This document shows, piece by piece, positions 12,582-23,717 of a DNA stretch of 64,000 bases (position 1 is its first letter; every line of letters begins with the position of its first letter). The DNA lies in the NCBI GenBank assembly GCA_017354895.1, contig CP071496.1, positions 620,001-684,000 on the forward strand. The letters run 5' to 3'. The position numbers and the translations under genes were made by a program. The notes below the pieces were generated by a model. The model ran no database searches. It was not told where the DNA came from and worked only from the letters and a program-made list of their open reading frames with translations. Source of the stretch: Podospora comata (lineage: Eukaryota; Ascomycota; Sordariomycetes; Sordariales; Podosporaceae).

Positions 12582-12980
12582 TTACATCATACGCTCAGCG
12601 TTGGCTGAAAAAAAGAGTAAGCGTAGGGGGGAGTTGCCGCAAAGCCTAGCCCAACGCTTTCCTATAGAAACACGGTTATTGAGTTGTTTCCTGATAGCTT
12701 TTGGATCTGTCTTGATCTTCTGAGCCTGAACATAAATATCCATCGCCATCACAGCATTTCTGCGTCCGATGGAGGACTTGAGCGGACCCATTTTGCGGTC
12801 TTTCTGAATACTCCTTTTCAGCGCATGTAACACAGAAACCAACTCAACATAAGCAAGTCTTGAATATATCGGGATATCGCTTTCAACAATCCGGTCTAGA
12901 TGCTCGAGCCAATGCATCCAGCGTGGGTCACCGCACTTGGTAGCAATGGCAGCGATGAGGTAGTTTCTAGTTCATACCAG
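12582..12980 (-). pseudogene. Fragment of a conserved fungal protein of unknown function
   Basis: The minus frame can be read from about 12980 (a possible exon start after an ACTAG acceptor) through LIAAIATKCGDPRWMHWLEH and LAYVELVSVLHALKRSIQKD to IGKRWARLCGNSPLRLLFFS and a stop at 12582. The C-terminal pattern (GKRW, CGNSPL, then LLFFSANAE) looks like a conserved fungal C-terminus I have seen in hypothetical proteins; no function is known to me. No N-terminal start is visible and it follows a cyclin-like fragment on the same strand, so it is probably a remnant, or the last exon of a gene whose 5' part is lost. Confidence 0.4.
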
Positions 12981-13040
12981 AAGTCTCGTATCTGTGCAAT
13001 ATGACCGAAGATGAACATCCTTGCATCAGTATTGCTATTA

Positions 13041-13589
13041 TTAACACTGTGCTTCGTAACACAACAAACAACTAAGCTCTGATTGGATTTCACACTCTAC
13101 AATTGAAACCTTCCACTTCAGAATATCCAATAGCTGTCTCTCAGCGACAGCAATATCTTCAAGGGTGAGGGAAAAAACATGGTGATGCCAATGTGTGCAA
13201 CTAAATCGTGACCAAGCGTAGTTTGTATAGCAATTGTCGTTGACACATTTATCAGCTAATATTAAACATGCTAAGAATATTCGATGAAGAGTGCATGGAT
13301 ATGCTTGAGTGATTATAGGGAACTGTAAGCGTAGACACTTCACGAAGGCCAGAGCACAGAGAATAGTTGAGACTTTAGCTTGCGACTTGCGGAGGACCGT
13401 ATCGATAAAGATTTGCAATGGTGGGACTAATTGGGACACCTTGCCTTTGCGCGGTTGTACGCAGGTATCTTGAAACAGCTGGGTAACTCGTAGCGTAACA
13501 AAGCTAGTTGTTTTTTGATTGACTTGTTGGGAAGTGATTTGATGCATTGAAGGCATTGATTTGCTGCATAATATAAAGCAGAGATTCAT
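13041..13589 (-). pseudogene. Cyclin-box protein (PCL/Pho80-like), probably truncated
   Basis: Cyclins of this group bind Pho85-type cyclin-dependent kinases. The ATG at 13589 opens a 182-residue frame. Residues ~55-160 resemble the fungal PCL cyclin box: VSTILCALAFVKCLRLQF (helix 1-2), LHRIFLACLILADKCVND (the hallmark helix 3), then TLEDIAVAERQLLDILKW (helix 5). The frame ends soon afterwards with SCLLCYEAQC, shorter than typical PCL cyclins, and the next readable segment (12582-12980) does not look like a cyclin tail. No intron restores a longer product by eye. It may be a short divergent cyclin or a truncated copy. Confidence 0.55.
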
Positions 13590-13787
13590 GTTTGCATTTA
13601 TACCTGTTGCTGTAAATCTCTAAGAATAAGCTGACCTGAAATTAAAAAATAAAATGTTATAATCAAACTTCGCCTAACTAGTTATTTTCAACACCCACAT
13701 ATATTTAATCCGCATTACCATATGTTAATCATTTAGCTGACCTTTTTTAATTATTTAGCTAACCTGTTGGTGAAATACGATATTGCA

Positions 13788-14219
13788 ATGCCGTATTCTT
13801 ACTCCTGTTATCAATACTACCAATTCGAGTATCTGTACATCAATGGCTACCAGGTGTACCAACCCAAATCGACACTGCGACCTCGAAGCTCAGTAATTCG
13901 GACATATAATACAGACTCCTTATCTCAGCAACAATTCGCCAGCCAATGCAAGGGATCTTGCAAATACCACCATGATCACCATGCTGCTATTGCTCCTGCT
14001 AGGAGATATAATTCCTATCACAGCGATCCGAGTCCACTGCTGAGAGATAAAAACAGCAGTAAAACTACAAGAATAGACTTGGACATACAAAGGGACATAC
14101 AGAATCAGCAAATTCTTCGTCGAAATCATGGGACCCACCGTGACTCACCGAGTCGGTGTACCAGCCAGAAACGTGTGCGGTTTAAAGAGGACGCTGTTAT
14201 GTATTGTCCGTTAAGTTAG
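13788..14219 (+). CDS. Hypothetical protein, Tyr/Ser-rich, ends with an RVRF motif
   Basis: An ATG at 13788 opens 143 residues in one exon. The N-terminus is very tyrosine-rich (MPYSYSCYQYYQFEYLY), the middle is His/Arg/Asn-rich and probably disordered, and the C-terminus is QKRVRFKEDAVMYCPLS. RVRF matches the RVxF docking motif for protein phosphatase 1, but such short motifs occur by chance. I recognise no domain. It is divergently oriented to the cyclin-like frame across about 200 bp. It could be a small real gene or a chance frame. Confidence 0.35.
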   Translation: MPYSYSCYQYYQFEYLYINGYQVYQPKSTLRPRSSVIRTYNTDSLSQQQFASQCKGSCKYHHDHHAAIAPARRYNSYHSDPSPLLRDKNSSKTTRIDLDIQRDIQNQQILRRNHGTHRDSPSRCTSQKRVRFKEDAVMYCPLS

Positions 14220-14456
14220 ACGGTGTTACTGCGTCAATACGAGAGATGTGTATACCGCTAGTTACTTTTGGTTTGAAGAATTAGAGTTATATAATTAATG
14301 TTTTCTAAATGACATCTTCCAATTTATAAGCGATCTATACATGAGTACAACAAGTTGCGAATCGCCCGGTCTCAGGACTTGCCGACCACACAGCCTCTTC
14401 CCGAGACCTTGTTACACAAAGCCGAGCCGTCGGCGACCACATCCAACAAGCGGAAA

Positions 14457-14699
14457 ATGGCATCTAAAGCTTCCGAGACTCCTAAGCGTCGTAAGAGCAA
14501 GATTTGCGACTTCTGGGACGCTAAGATAGGTGGTATTAAGCTTGACAACAAAGGGGAACTGGACATTACGGTAAAATGGAGCCCAACTGTTGTTGGCATT
14601 CATGACCTAACTAAAGGTTTGATTGCCGATTTGGAGGCTCTAGTAGTCAGAAAGTACGGTCAAGCTGTATGGGACAAACAGAAGGCTAAGCTAGCATGA
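14457..14699 (+). CDS. Small hypothetical protein
   Basis: The ATG at 14457 gives 80 residues: a Lys/Arg-rich start (SETPKRRKSK) followed by an apparently folded segment, KICDFWDAKIGGIKLD, ITVKWSPTVVGIHDLTKG and LVVRKYGQAVWDKQKAKLA. The alternation of hydrophobic and charged residues looks like real protein. The frame stays open upstream to about 14355 without another ATG. I recognise no family. Low GC flanks surround it, so it may be the surviving 3' exon of something longer. Confidence 0.4.
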   Translation: MASKASETPKRRKSKICDFWDAKIGGIKLDNKGELDITVKWSPTVVGIHDLTKGLIADLEALVVRKYGQAVWDKQKAKLA

Positions 14700-15149
14700 T
14701 ATTAGTGTGGAGTTACTTGTGGGATGTGTTTCTTGCGGTTGCACAGATTGCCGTTTCCTGAACTTTGATGGTACTTGTACTTTAAACACTCTTGTGATTC
14801 ACTCTGAATTTCGAATTATAGGGCTGATTACTATCGATACATATATCTACCTCGGTGCACAATAAAGAAGCTTGAAAGACAACAATGGTGAGTCAGAGAG
14901 TAGTGAGGACGAAAAGAGGGCAAAGAAAAGGACAAAGTCACAGGGCAAGCGTCTGGGAAAAGCTCTCAAAGTGAAGACAGGACGAAGAAGGGGAGGGCAG
15001 TAAATTCACAGCAGTAGGAAAAGGGGGGTTTATCATTTTGCCTGCCGGAATCTTATTTGTGACTCGGTCTCCGTCGTATTTGTTTCTTCGTCCTCTTCGT
15101 GTTCCCCACTCTCATTGTCCTCGCTCTCACTGCTTTCCACTTTGTTATC

Positions 15150-15671
15150 TTAACCCTCTTTATAAGCCGGTTTCGTTGTTCTTGTAGCCCTCTTTTTCCT
15201 ATTTGTATGCGCATTTGGCTCCTGCTTTCGATCTATATTGCCCATATCATTGACAAAATCAGCTATGCCGATCTGACTTTTGCGCGGTATAATAACCAAT
15301 ATTGTAATCAATGCCCGCCAGTTAAACCCCTCGTTTCCAACCAACCAAGTTGCCTTTCGTTTCTTGCATTGCGTATACCTTTCTTTCTCCCCTTTGACCA
15401 TCCTCCAAGCCAGCAAAACTGACATAATGCGGTTTTCGACATCTGCAAAGTACTTCTCATCATGCCTGTCAAATTGAGATGCAATCGTCTTTGTTAGATC
15501 CCTTTCTCCTTCCCCCAAGGTCTGGAGAAACGATTGCTCCTTTTTGTTGAATGTAATACAATCTGTATCTGCTGCGGCCTTTTCGATCCACTCATGGTAG
15601 AGGTTGTTAGGGATTGAAAACAGTTGAGCAGAGTACGGCACCTGCCATGTCAAAGTAGCTTGGCTGGTCAT
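15150..15671 (-). CDS. Hypothetical protein
   Basis: The ATG at 15671 opens 173 residues without a stop. It starts MTSQATLTWQVPYSAQLF, contains a helical-looking middle (ENRIMSVLLAWRMVKGEKER) and a very basic tail (NRKKRATRTTKPAYKEG). No domain is recognised and there is no signal peptide or membrane segment. Single-exon reading with a normal start makes a real gene possible; it could also be a piece of a decayed one. Confidence 0.4.
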   Translation of the reverse strand: MTSQATLTWQVPYSAQLFSIPNNLYHEWIEKAAADTDCITFNKKEQSFLQTLGEGERDLTKTIASQFDRHDEKYFADVENRIMSVLLAWRMVKGEKERYTQCKKRKATWLVGNEGFNWRALITILVIIPRKSQIGIADFVNDMGNIDRKQEPNAHTNRKKRATRTTKPAYKEG

Positions 15672-15886
15672 ATTGAAGGTTCGGGTCGTTTGCAGGTAGG
15701 TAGTTATCTTCAGGTTTGGCGCTGATCTGGTTACAACAGCAACGTAGGTAGATGAGCAAAAGCTGGTTTTATACTACTATCAGTCAGTGCTGTCAAACAA
15801 CGGTATGGGGTTCAAACTTAGTCAATTGGTTGGTTCTCTTGGGGAGAAAGGTCCAGGTGGCTGGCCGCCTTCGAACCTGGTTACCT

Positions 15887-15928
15887 GAGTCCCACTGCCA
15901 AGATATTAATTTCTTAACAGTGGGTCTC
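15887..15928. other. Perfect-stem inverted repeat upstream of U6
   Basis: CCCACTG at 15891-15897 pairs with CAGTGGG at 15918-15924, extended by GAG/CTC outside and AAGA/TCTT inside, around an AT-rich loop. It lies about 120 bp before the U6 gene. It could form a hairpin or cruciform, or be the footprint of a lost element. Confidence 0.6.
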
Positions 15929-16049
15929 CCTGACTATTTTAACATTTACACCTTTACAGAATTTGCACGCGTGCACAGACCACTATATTCCAAGTATAAA
16001 TTTCTCCAGACCCTTCCAACTTTTGAGCAATTTCTTCTTTTCTTTCCTC

Positions 16050-16151
16050 GCCCTTCGGGGCATTTGGTCAATTTGAAACGATACAGAGAAGATTAGCATG
16101 GCCCCTGCACTAAGGATGACACGCTACTCAAAGAGACGCTACCAATTTTTT
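16050..16151 (+). ncRNA. U6: U6 spliceosomal snRNA
   Basis: U6 is the catalytic snRNA of the spliceosome. The gene starts with a small 5' hairpin (GCCC-TTCG-GGGC, 16050-16061), followed by the near-invariant core AACGATACAGAGAAGATTAG (ACAGAGA box that pairs with the 5' splice site, then the AGC triad) and CATGGCCCCTGCACTAAGGA of the U4-pairing and internal stem-loop region. It ends in a T6 run at 16146-16151, the RNA polymerase III terminator. A TATAAA lies at 15995-16000, about 50 bp upstream. No intron is present, unlike the U6 of Schizosaccharomyces pombe. The match to universally conserved U6 sequence is unmistakable. Confidence 0.95.
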
Positions 16152-16261
16152 CATCATGATCGCGGTTTTGCTGCGATATGGGGAAGAAAATGGGTTGGAG
16201 TGATGGTTGGTTCTGACGCGTTCGGGCGTGGTTCTGATTACTGTGCCTCACAATCCTCAGG

Positions 16262-16968
16262 CTACATCTCGTGGTGAAAGCTAACTGGCCTCGATCTTTC
16301 AACATACTCTTCATCACCTTTTCTTTGTCCAGGTACAGAGTGTAGACCTCCTTGTTGTCCATCAGGTGCCCCCCGCGGAAATACCGTCTTGTCTTCAACA
16401 TTCACTCCTTTAGCATTTCCATTCGCCCTCTTTGTCGTCAAAACCTTGTCCCCCATCCCACCACCAATCTCCCCAAACCACCCCATCACCGTCGCAAACC
16501 TAAACAAGCTCCACAAGACGCACACGAAAAGCGCACCCCCAAGCGCAGTCGCCCATTCCTCGAGAAAGAGGTCCTTCTCCGTCTTTGCCGTCCCGTCTGC
16601 CCTAGGGGGTATCCAGTGGTCCGCATAACTCTCAAAACCGGGGGGATATCATCCATATTGTTTGCCATCTTCTCCCAGTCGGCGCAAGACGTAATTCTTT
16701 AGGATCGGGTGCACAACCCAACAAAGGTCAGAGATGACGAGCATGGCCCAGAGGTAACAGCTTCACGAGGGTTGGGTCGCGGGAGCGGTAGATGTTGAGG
16801 CTGAAGAGAGGCTGGAGGATAGCTAGTCGTAAGCTTTGGATGGACCTGTTGGGGTGTTGTTGGTGGGGCGAGGGTGAGAATTGTGAAGGAGGTGAGGGGT
16901 GTGAGGATGTCCCAGAGGATGTAGGGGGGTTTGGGGGGTGCGAACGGGGGGTTGTTGTTTGCGGGCAT
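16262..16968 (-). pseudogene. Multi-span membrane protein relic, possibly wax-synthase/MBOAT-like
   Basis: Starting at the ATG at 16968 the frame reads PPKPPYILWDILTPLTSF, typical of an N-terminal membrane segment. The next segment (RLAILQPLFSLNIYRSRDPT) is in another frame, and CYLWAMLVISDLCWVVHPIL in a third, each shift being one base, the first near a C-run. After GEDGKQYG comes an in-frame TGA, then YADHWIPPRADG and a further membrane helix, ALGGALFVCVLWSLFRFA. The order of segments, including an xRDPT-type turn, resembles the N-terminal half of fungal wax-synthase-like acyltransferases; this assignment is weak. Two frameshifts and a stop make it a pseudogene unless the sequence is faulty. 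Confidence 0.5.
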
Positions 16969-17223
16969 GGTGAGGTTGGTGGTGGCGGTGGTGGTTTGCC
17001 GTTGAGGATGATAGCTGAAGCTCATGCAGCAAAGGAGGAGTGAAGTTCTCTCGAAACAGGCAGCAGAGCGCTCAGTGTGACGCAGTCTTGCATAGGTAAG
17101 TGCTGCCATTCCCGACTGAGGCTATGGCAATATGCTGAAGTGGTCAAACACCTGGACATTTCTGACTTTTGCACGTTTCTGTAGGTATTTTGAGGTTGGG
17201 GTGTATGTACAAGCACCTGATAC

Positions 17224-18589
17224 TCAATGGTATCTTTGGGTATATCCAACATTTGGATGATAGAGACTTGGAAGCGGCGAAATGTTATGTAACTCCACTA
17301 CCTCCCCATAATGATGGTTCATGGTTGCCGGTTTTAAATTGGTCGTGCTGTGGCTCTCCCGAGCCATGGCAGAGTAGCCGTAGTTCTCTTCGTCACCAAC
17401 ACGGGTGTCCAGAACGTCGGCATATGACTGGACCATGCCCACAGCGTCTTCTTGCCCCTTGTATCCTGGGCGTGGGTTTGATCGACTTGAAGGCCCGGAC
17501 TTTTGATACACAGCAGGCTTTTGGACGAGACGAAGAGTTGCGGGAAAGCAGTGAGGCATGCTACGATGATGGCTAGGAGAATGTCAGCACCACTTCTTAC
17601 AGGAGGGGGGTAAAGCGACTGTCATACCAATGCAAGTCTCGATACAACTCCACAGCCATAAGTAACTCGGGTCGACCTGACCGTTTGCCCACTTTGCGGA
17701 GCTGATACCGACTACCCTCAGAATGGCAACCAACATGGTGAGGAGAGTGAGGGAAAAGAGGCTGATAAAGGCGAGCTTTTCGGCTGTGCGCAATTTGGCG
17801 TCCCAGATTAAGATGATGGGGATGGACAGGACTGTCATTGTTAGCAAGAACCCACCGGACTGTGTTGAAGCAAAGCTTACCAGCAGCGTCAGACAAAACA
17901 TCCAATGCACAGTTAACCCTGAGCGTAAGGTTGGCGTATGCAATAGCGGGAGGCTCAGTACATTGCGCCATGATGTCAAAGCCCGTCGCAACCAAGCATC
18001 CCCACTGAGCATCACCGACCGAGGCAATCCAGCATGCTACTACAAATCCGAGGACAGACCACCAGGCAACCCTAAGCTTCGTCATGTACCAACCCACTCT
18101 CCTAAAGAAGAAGAGCAGTGACAACTTGACACAGGCCAAGGTGGTGTAAAAGAAGAGCTGCTCCACGAAAAGACCCTCATTGTGCTCTCGACATCTTTGA
18201 GGAACTTTTCCAGATCTCCTGGGAAGGCGGCGACCCCAGCTCCAACATCCAATATGAACCAAAGTCTCGGTGTTGCCCATTGCCAGAGGGCAGCTGATAT
18301 GACAACCAAGAGGGTGCCGAATATGAGGATGGCATCGTCTCAGAAAAGTCGACGTGATGCGCGTATGCGGGTGTAGAGACGAACGCTGAGAAAAATGAGG
18401 GCAATAGAGGCGGTGGCCCAAGAACCTGCCTATGCGCACAAAGAACGGCGTCAGCCATCGTGGGATGTGGATATGATCTTCGGATGCATGGTGGGCCTAG
18501 CCGAGCGGCCGTGCAGCATCGCTTACCAGAAAGTTCTTGACAGGAATAGCAGCTGGTGATTTGAGCCTCTGGGTGTCTGAGAGCTCCAT
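17224..18589 (-). pseudogene. PTH11-like (SAT4/rhodopsin-family) receptor, broken
   Basis: PTH11-type proteins are seven-span surface receptors of filamentous fungi. Exon 1 is 18589-18527, then an intron (GTAAGC...CATAG, 18526-18430). Exon 2 reads ATASIALIFLSVRLYTRIRA, then an in-frame TGA (18340-18342) just before DDAILIFGTLLVVISAALWQ. A one-base shift near 18190 moves the frame to GLFVEQLFFYTTLACVKLSL, an intron follows VLSDAA, and VLSIPIILIWDAKLRTAEKL and VVGISSAKWANGQVD follow, the family's TM6-TM7 signature. A last exon (IIVACLTAFPQLF) shifts frame again before KPAVYQKSGPSSRSN, the typical C-terminal tail. Domain order is intact, so the gene died recently. Confidence 0.75.
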
Positions 18590-19434
18590 CTTTTGGGTAT
18601 AGAAACCTTGCGTCTGAAATTCAAGAGGGCCAGAAAGTAAATGATGGCAATGTTGAGCGTTCCGATCACTGCTCATTCGGAAAAAACAAAAACAAGAGCA
18701 AAGCTCGGAAGAGAGGAACGCGCGGACAAAGACATGATATTGCGAGCAATGGATTCAAGCTGAACGGCACAGACTGGGAACTAGCATCGATCTGCAGGGA
18801 GTGGCTATCTCTTGGTCGCTTGCAACGCCGGACCTACACAGGGTGGCTTGCGGCAAGAAAGCAGAATATCCAAGGTCCTCCCGTCAAAGGATGCCTCGTT
18901 TGGAAACTAAATATCCTCGACAGGTCGGCGCATTGTTAGAATGGGTAGCATTCGGCCGAGTGTGAGCTGCGCGAATGTTGTGATGGGGGCCAAATTAAGT
19001 CTGATGGTTGGCGGCACAGTCGGGTGAGAATAGGGGCACAGCATTTAGTTCCAACACCGAATGCACTGGGCCTCAGCAAGCGAGCTCTTATTCACCGCGG
19101 AAGCGCCTACATAAGCAACCTTGTGCTCTTGTCCAGCCACTAAGCACTACAACATGCAGTTGGGATTTGCGGACTGGGTTTCAAGATAAATCCGGTTGTT
19201 TCCAGTTGTTGCTGAGATAACAAGCAATTCAGATATCACAACCATCATCTCGGGGCCGGAAGCTGGTGCAAGGATTAGGAATCACGTCATTCATTGATAG
19301 GAAGAAAGGGTAGAGAGAAAAGCGACCCAATTACTGAAGGAGAGATCCCCATGTTCACTGATTCGTTAGAGCCCCTGAGCACAGACTGAGGTAAACAAAC
19401 AAACACAACCTTCCAAATACACCTCCGGCATCCG
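18590..19434. other. Intergenic region without a recognisable gene
   Basis: Between the PTH11-like relic and the next membrane-protein gene. No open frame with a start or motif worth calling was found on either strand. Confidence 0.4.
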
Positions 19435-21129
19435 TCACCACGGAACAGGCAAAACCCATTTCTCAAGAGTAGCCAGAATCACTGCGCCTACAGCCACGAT
19501 AGGCGCAATCTGCCCCAACCCACGCACAATACTCTCTTCTTTCCTTCCCTCCTCGCTCATCCAGCCGGAGTCATGCGTCCATGACTTGATCGCGTCGATA
19601 TATATTTTGACCCAAACCAGCGTAATGACGCCTGCAATCAGAGGCAAAAACCAGTACGCTGCTACAAGCCACTTTTCCAAGCTTTCTGAGGCTTCCCAGG
19701 CCAGATTACATCCAGTGTATTGGCATCATGCTTGTAGTTGTAAAGAATCTGAAAGTATGAAACAATGACACAAATGACAGTAACTGGAATAATAAGGCCC
19801 CAAAGGACCGTCTCCGACCTCATGGCCTTGGTATCTGCAGCACCAACAGCCGCCAACAATGTTGGCTGGTCTTTGATGTAGTTGAACGTCTCGGTGCGAA
19901 GCTGCTTATCAATGAAGCAGGCCGCTGGTAAGAAAAGGAGACTGCTGTTTCGCTCGTGGACGGGAGGAGGTCGATATTCAGCCGTGTACTCTGCGTCAGC
20001 AAAGACGCCATACCGGTCACTCAAAATCAGGGTTCCACTAGTCCCCATCAGCACAGCCAGTGCCGCAACGCGGAGAAATGCTGTGGCGGGGTTCTTCCAG
20101 AAGTTCCGGAGAAGGGAGATGGATATGAGACAGCTCCAGCAGGAGATGAGAACTAGGTGAAGGCCGATGTTGAAATGGTATTGGGAGGTGGTGCAGAGGC
20201 CCGAAATGGCAAAGTTGATCATTTGGGCGACGCTTAGAAGGAGTTGGGAGTCGGAGATGGAGAGGAGAGCAGCCTCAAAGAGGTCGTACAAAATCTCGGA
20301 TTTCGTTCGGGGTCTCGGGGAGGCACGAGTTTTGGTGGTGGCAGTGTCGGGAATGTTGACCTCACTTGTGTGGGGAGATGGTTCTTGTTTTTGAGGACTG
20401 GGAGTGCGTGGTGGTGGCGGGGTGGATGATCTTGAGGGTTCGAAGGTTGCTGTAGGGGTGTAGGGTGTGAAAGACGGAGGGGTGGATGGCCTTGCGGGCT
20501 GGGATGTTGGTGTAGGGGTGTAGGGCGTGAATGAATTTGGCTGAGCTGGGGAGGCTGGGTGTGAATAGAATGCTGGGAGTGGTGCTACAGAAGAATACTT
20601 CATAGTCATGCTACCGTCATGGTGGCCCTGGTCGGCGATGAAACTCGCAACGTTTACAGAGGCAGAGGGAACCGCCTGGTGCTGGGCCTGGGTATCTCGC
20701 CGTGAATGCACAGGCAACTGGTTTGATGCCGGTCTTCTGTGAGTCTGTCTACCGGAAGTAACGTGGCTCCACGCCTTTTTGACAGGTGTGGTAATTGGCC
20801 TCCAAGAAACCGTTTCGCTAGTAGTATGTTCATGTCAGGAAACTGAGGTATATTGACCAAGTACGAGAAAAGCACAAACTAACCGATCCAATTTCTCGTT
20901 GTAAAGAAACTCAATCCGGAACAAGATAATTAGAAAACACAATCCCAGAATGGCAATGTTGGGCCCCCAGAACGCCCACAGCACCTGTAACCAGCAGTTG
21001 TAAGCGATATCGTTCAGCTAGCTCATACACTCAAGCGTGAAGCCAGGTTATGCCAACTTACACCTGTTCCAGCAATATCTGGATCGGCTTCCAATAGATG
21101 AGTTTTATTGACCGCACCAAGCTCAAAGA
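19435..21129 (-). pseudogene. Conserved fungal multi-span membrane protein, frameshift near its end
   Basis: Exons read 21129-21062 (FELGAVNKTHLLEADPDIAG), 20984-20884 (VLWAFWGPNIAILGLC...), then 20817 onward, with introns 21061-20985 and 20883-20818 in agreeing phase. The opening LLEADPDIAGxGVLWAFWGPN is a common start of a family of uncharacterised fungal membrane proteins. A long Pro/Thr/Ser-rich loop has two copies of an SFTPYTPTxT unit, followed by SDSQLLLSVAQMINFAISGL and several more helices. Near 19700 the frame must shift by one base to reach LEKWLVAAYWFLPLIAGVIT and GLGQIAPIVAVGAVILATLE, the expected last helices; otherwise the protein stops at KSGL. The first exon with the ATG was not found. 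Function unknown. Confidence 0.6.
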
Positions 21130-21437
21130 CTGCTGGGGAAGAGGAGTAGTATTGGGATCAAAGACAATATTACAGTCGCCGAAAACCGCCACCAACTGCA
21201 CCTTCAACCGCAGGACCGCTACTAACTCAATTTAGGGAACCGGAATTTCCAGCAGGAACAAATACAGAATGGTTTTCTGATCAACTGATCTGAAACCCTC
21301 AGTAAAATCCTTTAAAGTCCATTATTCCAATACTTTGACTTCTTGTTCATTGCGGCCTTTTCCTCAACACTGGTCTCGAATCAGTATCAACACGTCCCTA
21401 GGTATCGAAAGATAATCACAATGACAGTCCGTCCCTA

Positions 21438-21760
21438 GTGTCATCCTTCTACCGCCCTGGTAATATCTGTTGTTGGCTCCTCACCCTCGCCTCTGTCTTC
21501 GTAACCTGGACACTAACATCAAGTCCCGACGTCATGAAACAATCACCCTCGGCTTCCTCGCCACTCTCCCTATCCCAACGGTTGCAACAGGACACCTATT
21601 CTATTTACTCACTTCCCATTTTAACCAATCTAAATGAGGCCCAGATGCATCAACCACCGACGGCACCAGTCTATTTAGAAGTTCGTCTCCAACAGTCATA
21701 CGATATGCTGCGGCAGTGGAGGCCCCACTAAGGGTAATAGAGATTCGTGCGATGGAAAAA
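21438..21760 (+). pseudogene. Fragment of a second multi-span membrane protein
   Basis: NICCWLLTLASVFVTWTLTS in one frame continues in another as ITLGFLATLPIPTVATGHLF and, after a stop, AAAVEAPLRVIE. This order (a helix, a GHLFYLL helix, an EAPLxV turn) resembles another uncharacterised fungal membrane family. At least one frameshift and one stop are present and no start or end is clear. Confidence 0.4.
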
Positions 21761-22545
21761 GACTTGATAAACTGTCCGTTAAAGGTAACAATCCGGTGCC
21801 TCAATAAGAATAGAAAGTAGTAATGGAATACCATTACTTGACTTGCGCTTATACGCTCCTGAGCTATGATGGAGTCGTCTGTTTGGTACATAAAGAACGC
21901 CCGGGAGTGACAAGGGTAACGGAGATGCTGTTAGTAGCTATGCTGTGCCAGTGACGGACTGCGCTATCGCCGTCTTCCAGCTCGAGGTCCTCTACAATGA
22001 GGCAACTGAGGTGGTCACGGTCTTATTGTGACATGACGCCAACCCCCTATTATTCGTTGATTGGAAAGGTGCCGGCTGAGGATATGTTGTTATGGGCCTT
22101 CACTTGCTTCCAGATTTCAACCTTACAGCCTCTACAGATGACGGCTAAGCGTACTGACGATAGAAGATTATGGACGGCGTTAGTGGTTGTAGACGCCACT
22201 ATTGAAGACGGCCGTGGTGCCCTTGCCGATGGTTGACGAGATGAGCGCTTTACTGCTGGGGTGATTTTTGTGAAATTGGTTATATATCATATTGTACATA
22301 ACACTAGCGACAGTAACAAGAGCTTTTCCCGGTGCTAAAGAATTCTGGTTGATATCTACAGCATGCTTTGCAGCGCCTCGGAAAGAGCGGGATTTGAGCA
22401 GATACAGAGGCAATACATCCATTCATGAAGGTCTAGCAAACAGAATCTGGGTACTTTATCACCGACTGAGGTTAAATCCATCAACCTAACACTGGCAACG
22501 AAGGCATTTGCTTCTGATCCTTCCCAAGCCGTGCAGCCTGAATAT

Positions 22546-23717
22546 TCAAGGGATGTATGGGATGACATCATCCGTATCCCAAGGAGCAATATAGTCGGCA
22601 GGAAGTTCCTCATCAGGTGGCACCTGATGTGCCTCAGCCCATACACGAACTGCCTCATAATTTTTGCATTTGTGTCGGGTGTTGAAATCGGGGAATGCCT
22701 GAGGTTGCTTCGTATTTGGCTGATGAGTCCATACTTGCCCAAGCACCCCATTATCCACATTGCACATGAGCACTTGTCGAACGATATCTAAGCAATGTGC
22801 TAATAGACACACAATACGTCTTAGTACTCTGAAAATATAGGATGAGGTGCACTTGTACAGGCCAACTTACTAAGGTGACTTTTGAAGATATTTTCTTCGA
22901 GGTCAAACGCGTCATCGCCTATAGCCTTATAATAATTGTAGTTGAAGTAAAGGGACTTGCGAACCAAATTCTAAATCCCAAGTGCTTTGGTTAGATGCTG
23001 GTAACAAGTATCCAAACATAACGTACCAGGCAATGTAAGTGGTGTAGGCCCTCCACATTCACGAAGAAACCACCTCCATATTTTTTTGCTCGTTGAACGT
23101 GGTGCTTTGTGAGCCCGCTCGCAATCCCTTCATTCTCTGGGATGATGGAGGCTCTATCTATTTCCCTGTTAGCCTTGCGTAACCCATCTCCCATTAACAA
23201 TAATAACTAACACTCAATACCCAAAGCCTCCCATGCCGCGTCCACTCTGGGCGACCCTTGAAGACGATATACCACTTCTTTCATAAATGAACCATTAAAG
23301 AACGTGATTGAGTACGCATGATCAACTTCGTTAAGCACGGGCGCTAAGTTTAGTTCATTGCCATCAGTATACTTATCCAAGAGTCAAAAATGCATAACAC
23401 GCAGCAGCAGCAGTTGAACTTCTTAATTTATACATGAAAGTTGACTTACAGTACTGCGACGTGTGCATCGCACATTGCCGGTCCAAATCCATCTCTATTC
23501 CTTGCTGGATTTGTTGGCTGACAATAGTGGCTATTGTTATGCCAAGAATCAAGCCTAGCAGAAAGAAAAGCGACTTGATGAATATTGATGGCAACAATGT
23601 TTGTCCTGGGGAACGACGTTGTCGGATCTTGGGGAGTAGCTCTGAACCATGATCCGAGTCGGAGTCTTCGCTTGTCCCTGCAAAGGAAATCTTGTCTTCG
23701 GACATACCTGAAGACAT
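22546..23717 (-). CDS. UstYa-family oxidase (DUF3328), copy 1
   Basis: UstYa-type proteins are membrane-anchored, probably metal-dependent oxidases that cyclise ribosomal peptides (ustiloxin, phomopsin, asperipin). Five exons with agreeing phases: 23717-23450, 23343-23212, 23157-23027, 22970-22871, 22799-22546 (294 residues). One membrane helix near residues 43-65 (SIFIKSLFFLLGLIL...) is followed by SPVLNEV, then FFNGSFMKEVVYRLQG, DAAWEALGIEYRA, the first HHLHC motif (EGLHHLHCL), NLVRKSLYFNYNYYK and the second (THCLDIVRQVLMCNVD), then FNTRHKCKNYEAVRVWAE. Both His/Cys motifs required in the family are present and there is no frame damage. It lies 527 bp from the 3' end of the repeat-peptide gene, transcribed in the same direction. 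ATG at 23705 is an alternative start. Confidence 0.85.

Noticed and set aside
15841-15930. Possible tRNA (ggttcgaaggc resembles a B box on the minus strand)
   Set aside because: No acceptor or T-arm pairing can be made and there is no A box; the sequence is better described as a hairpin.
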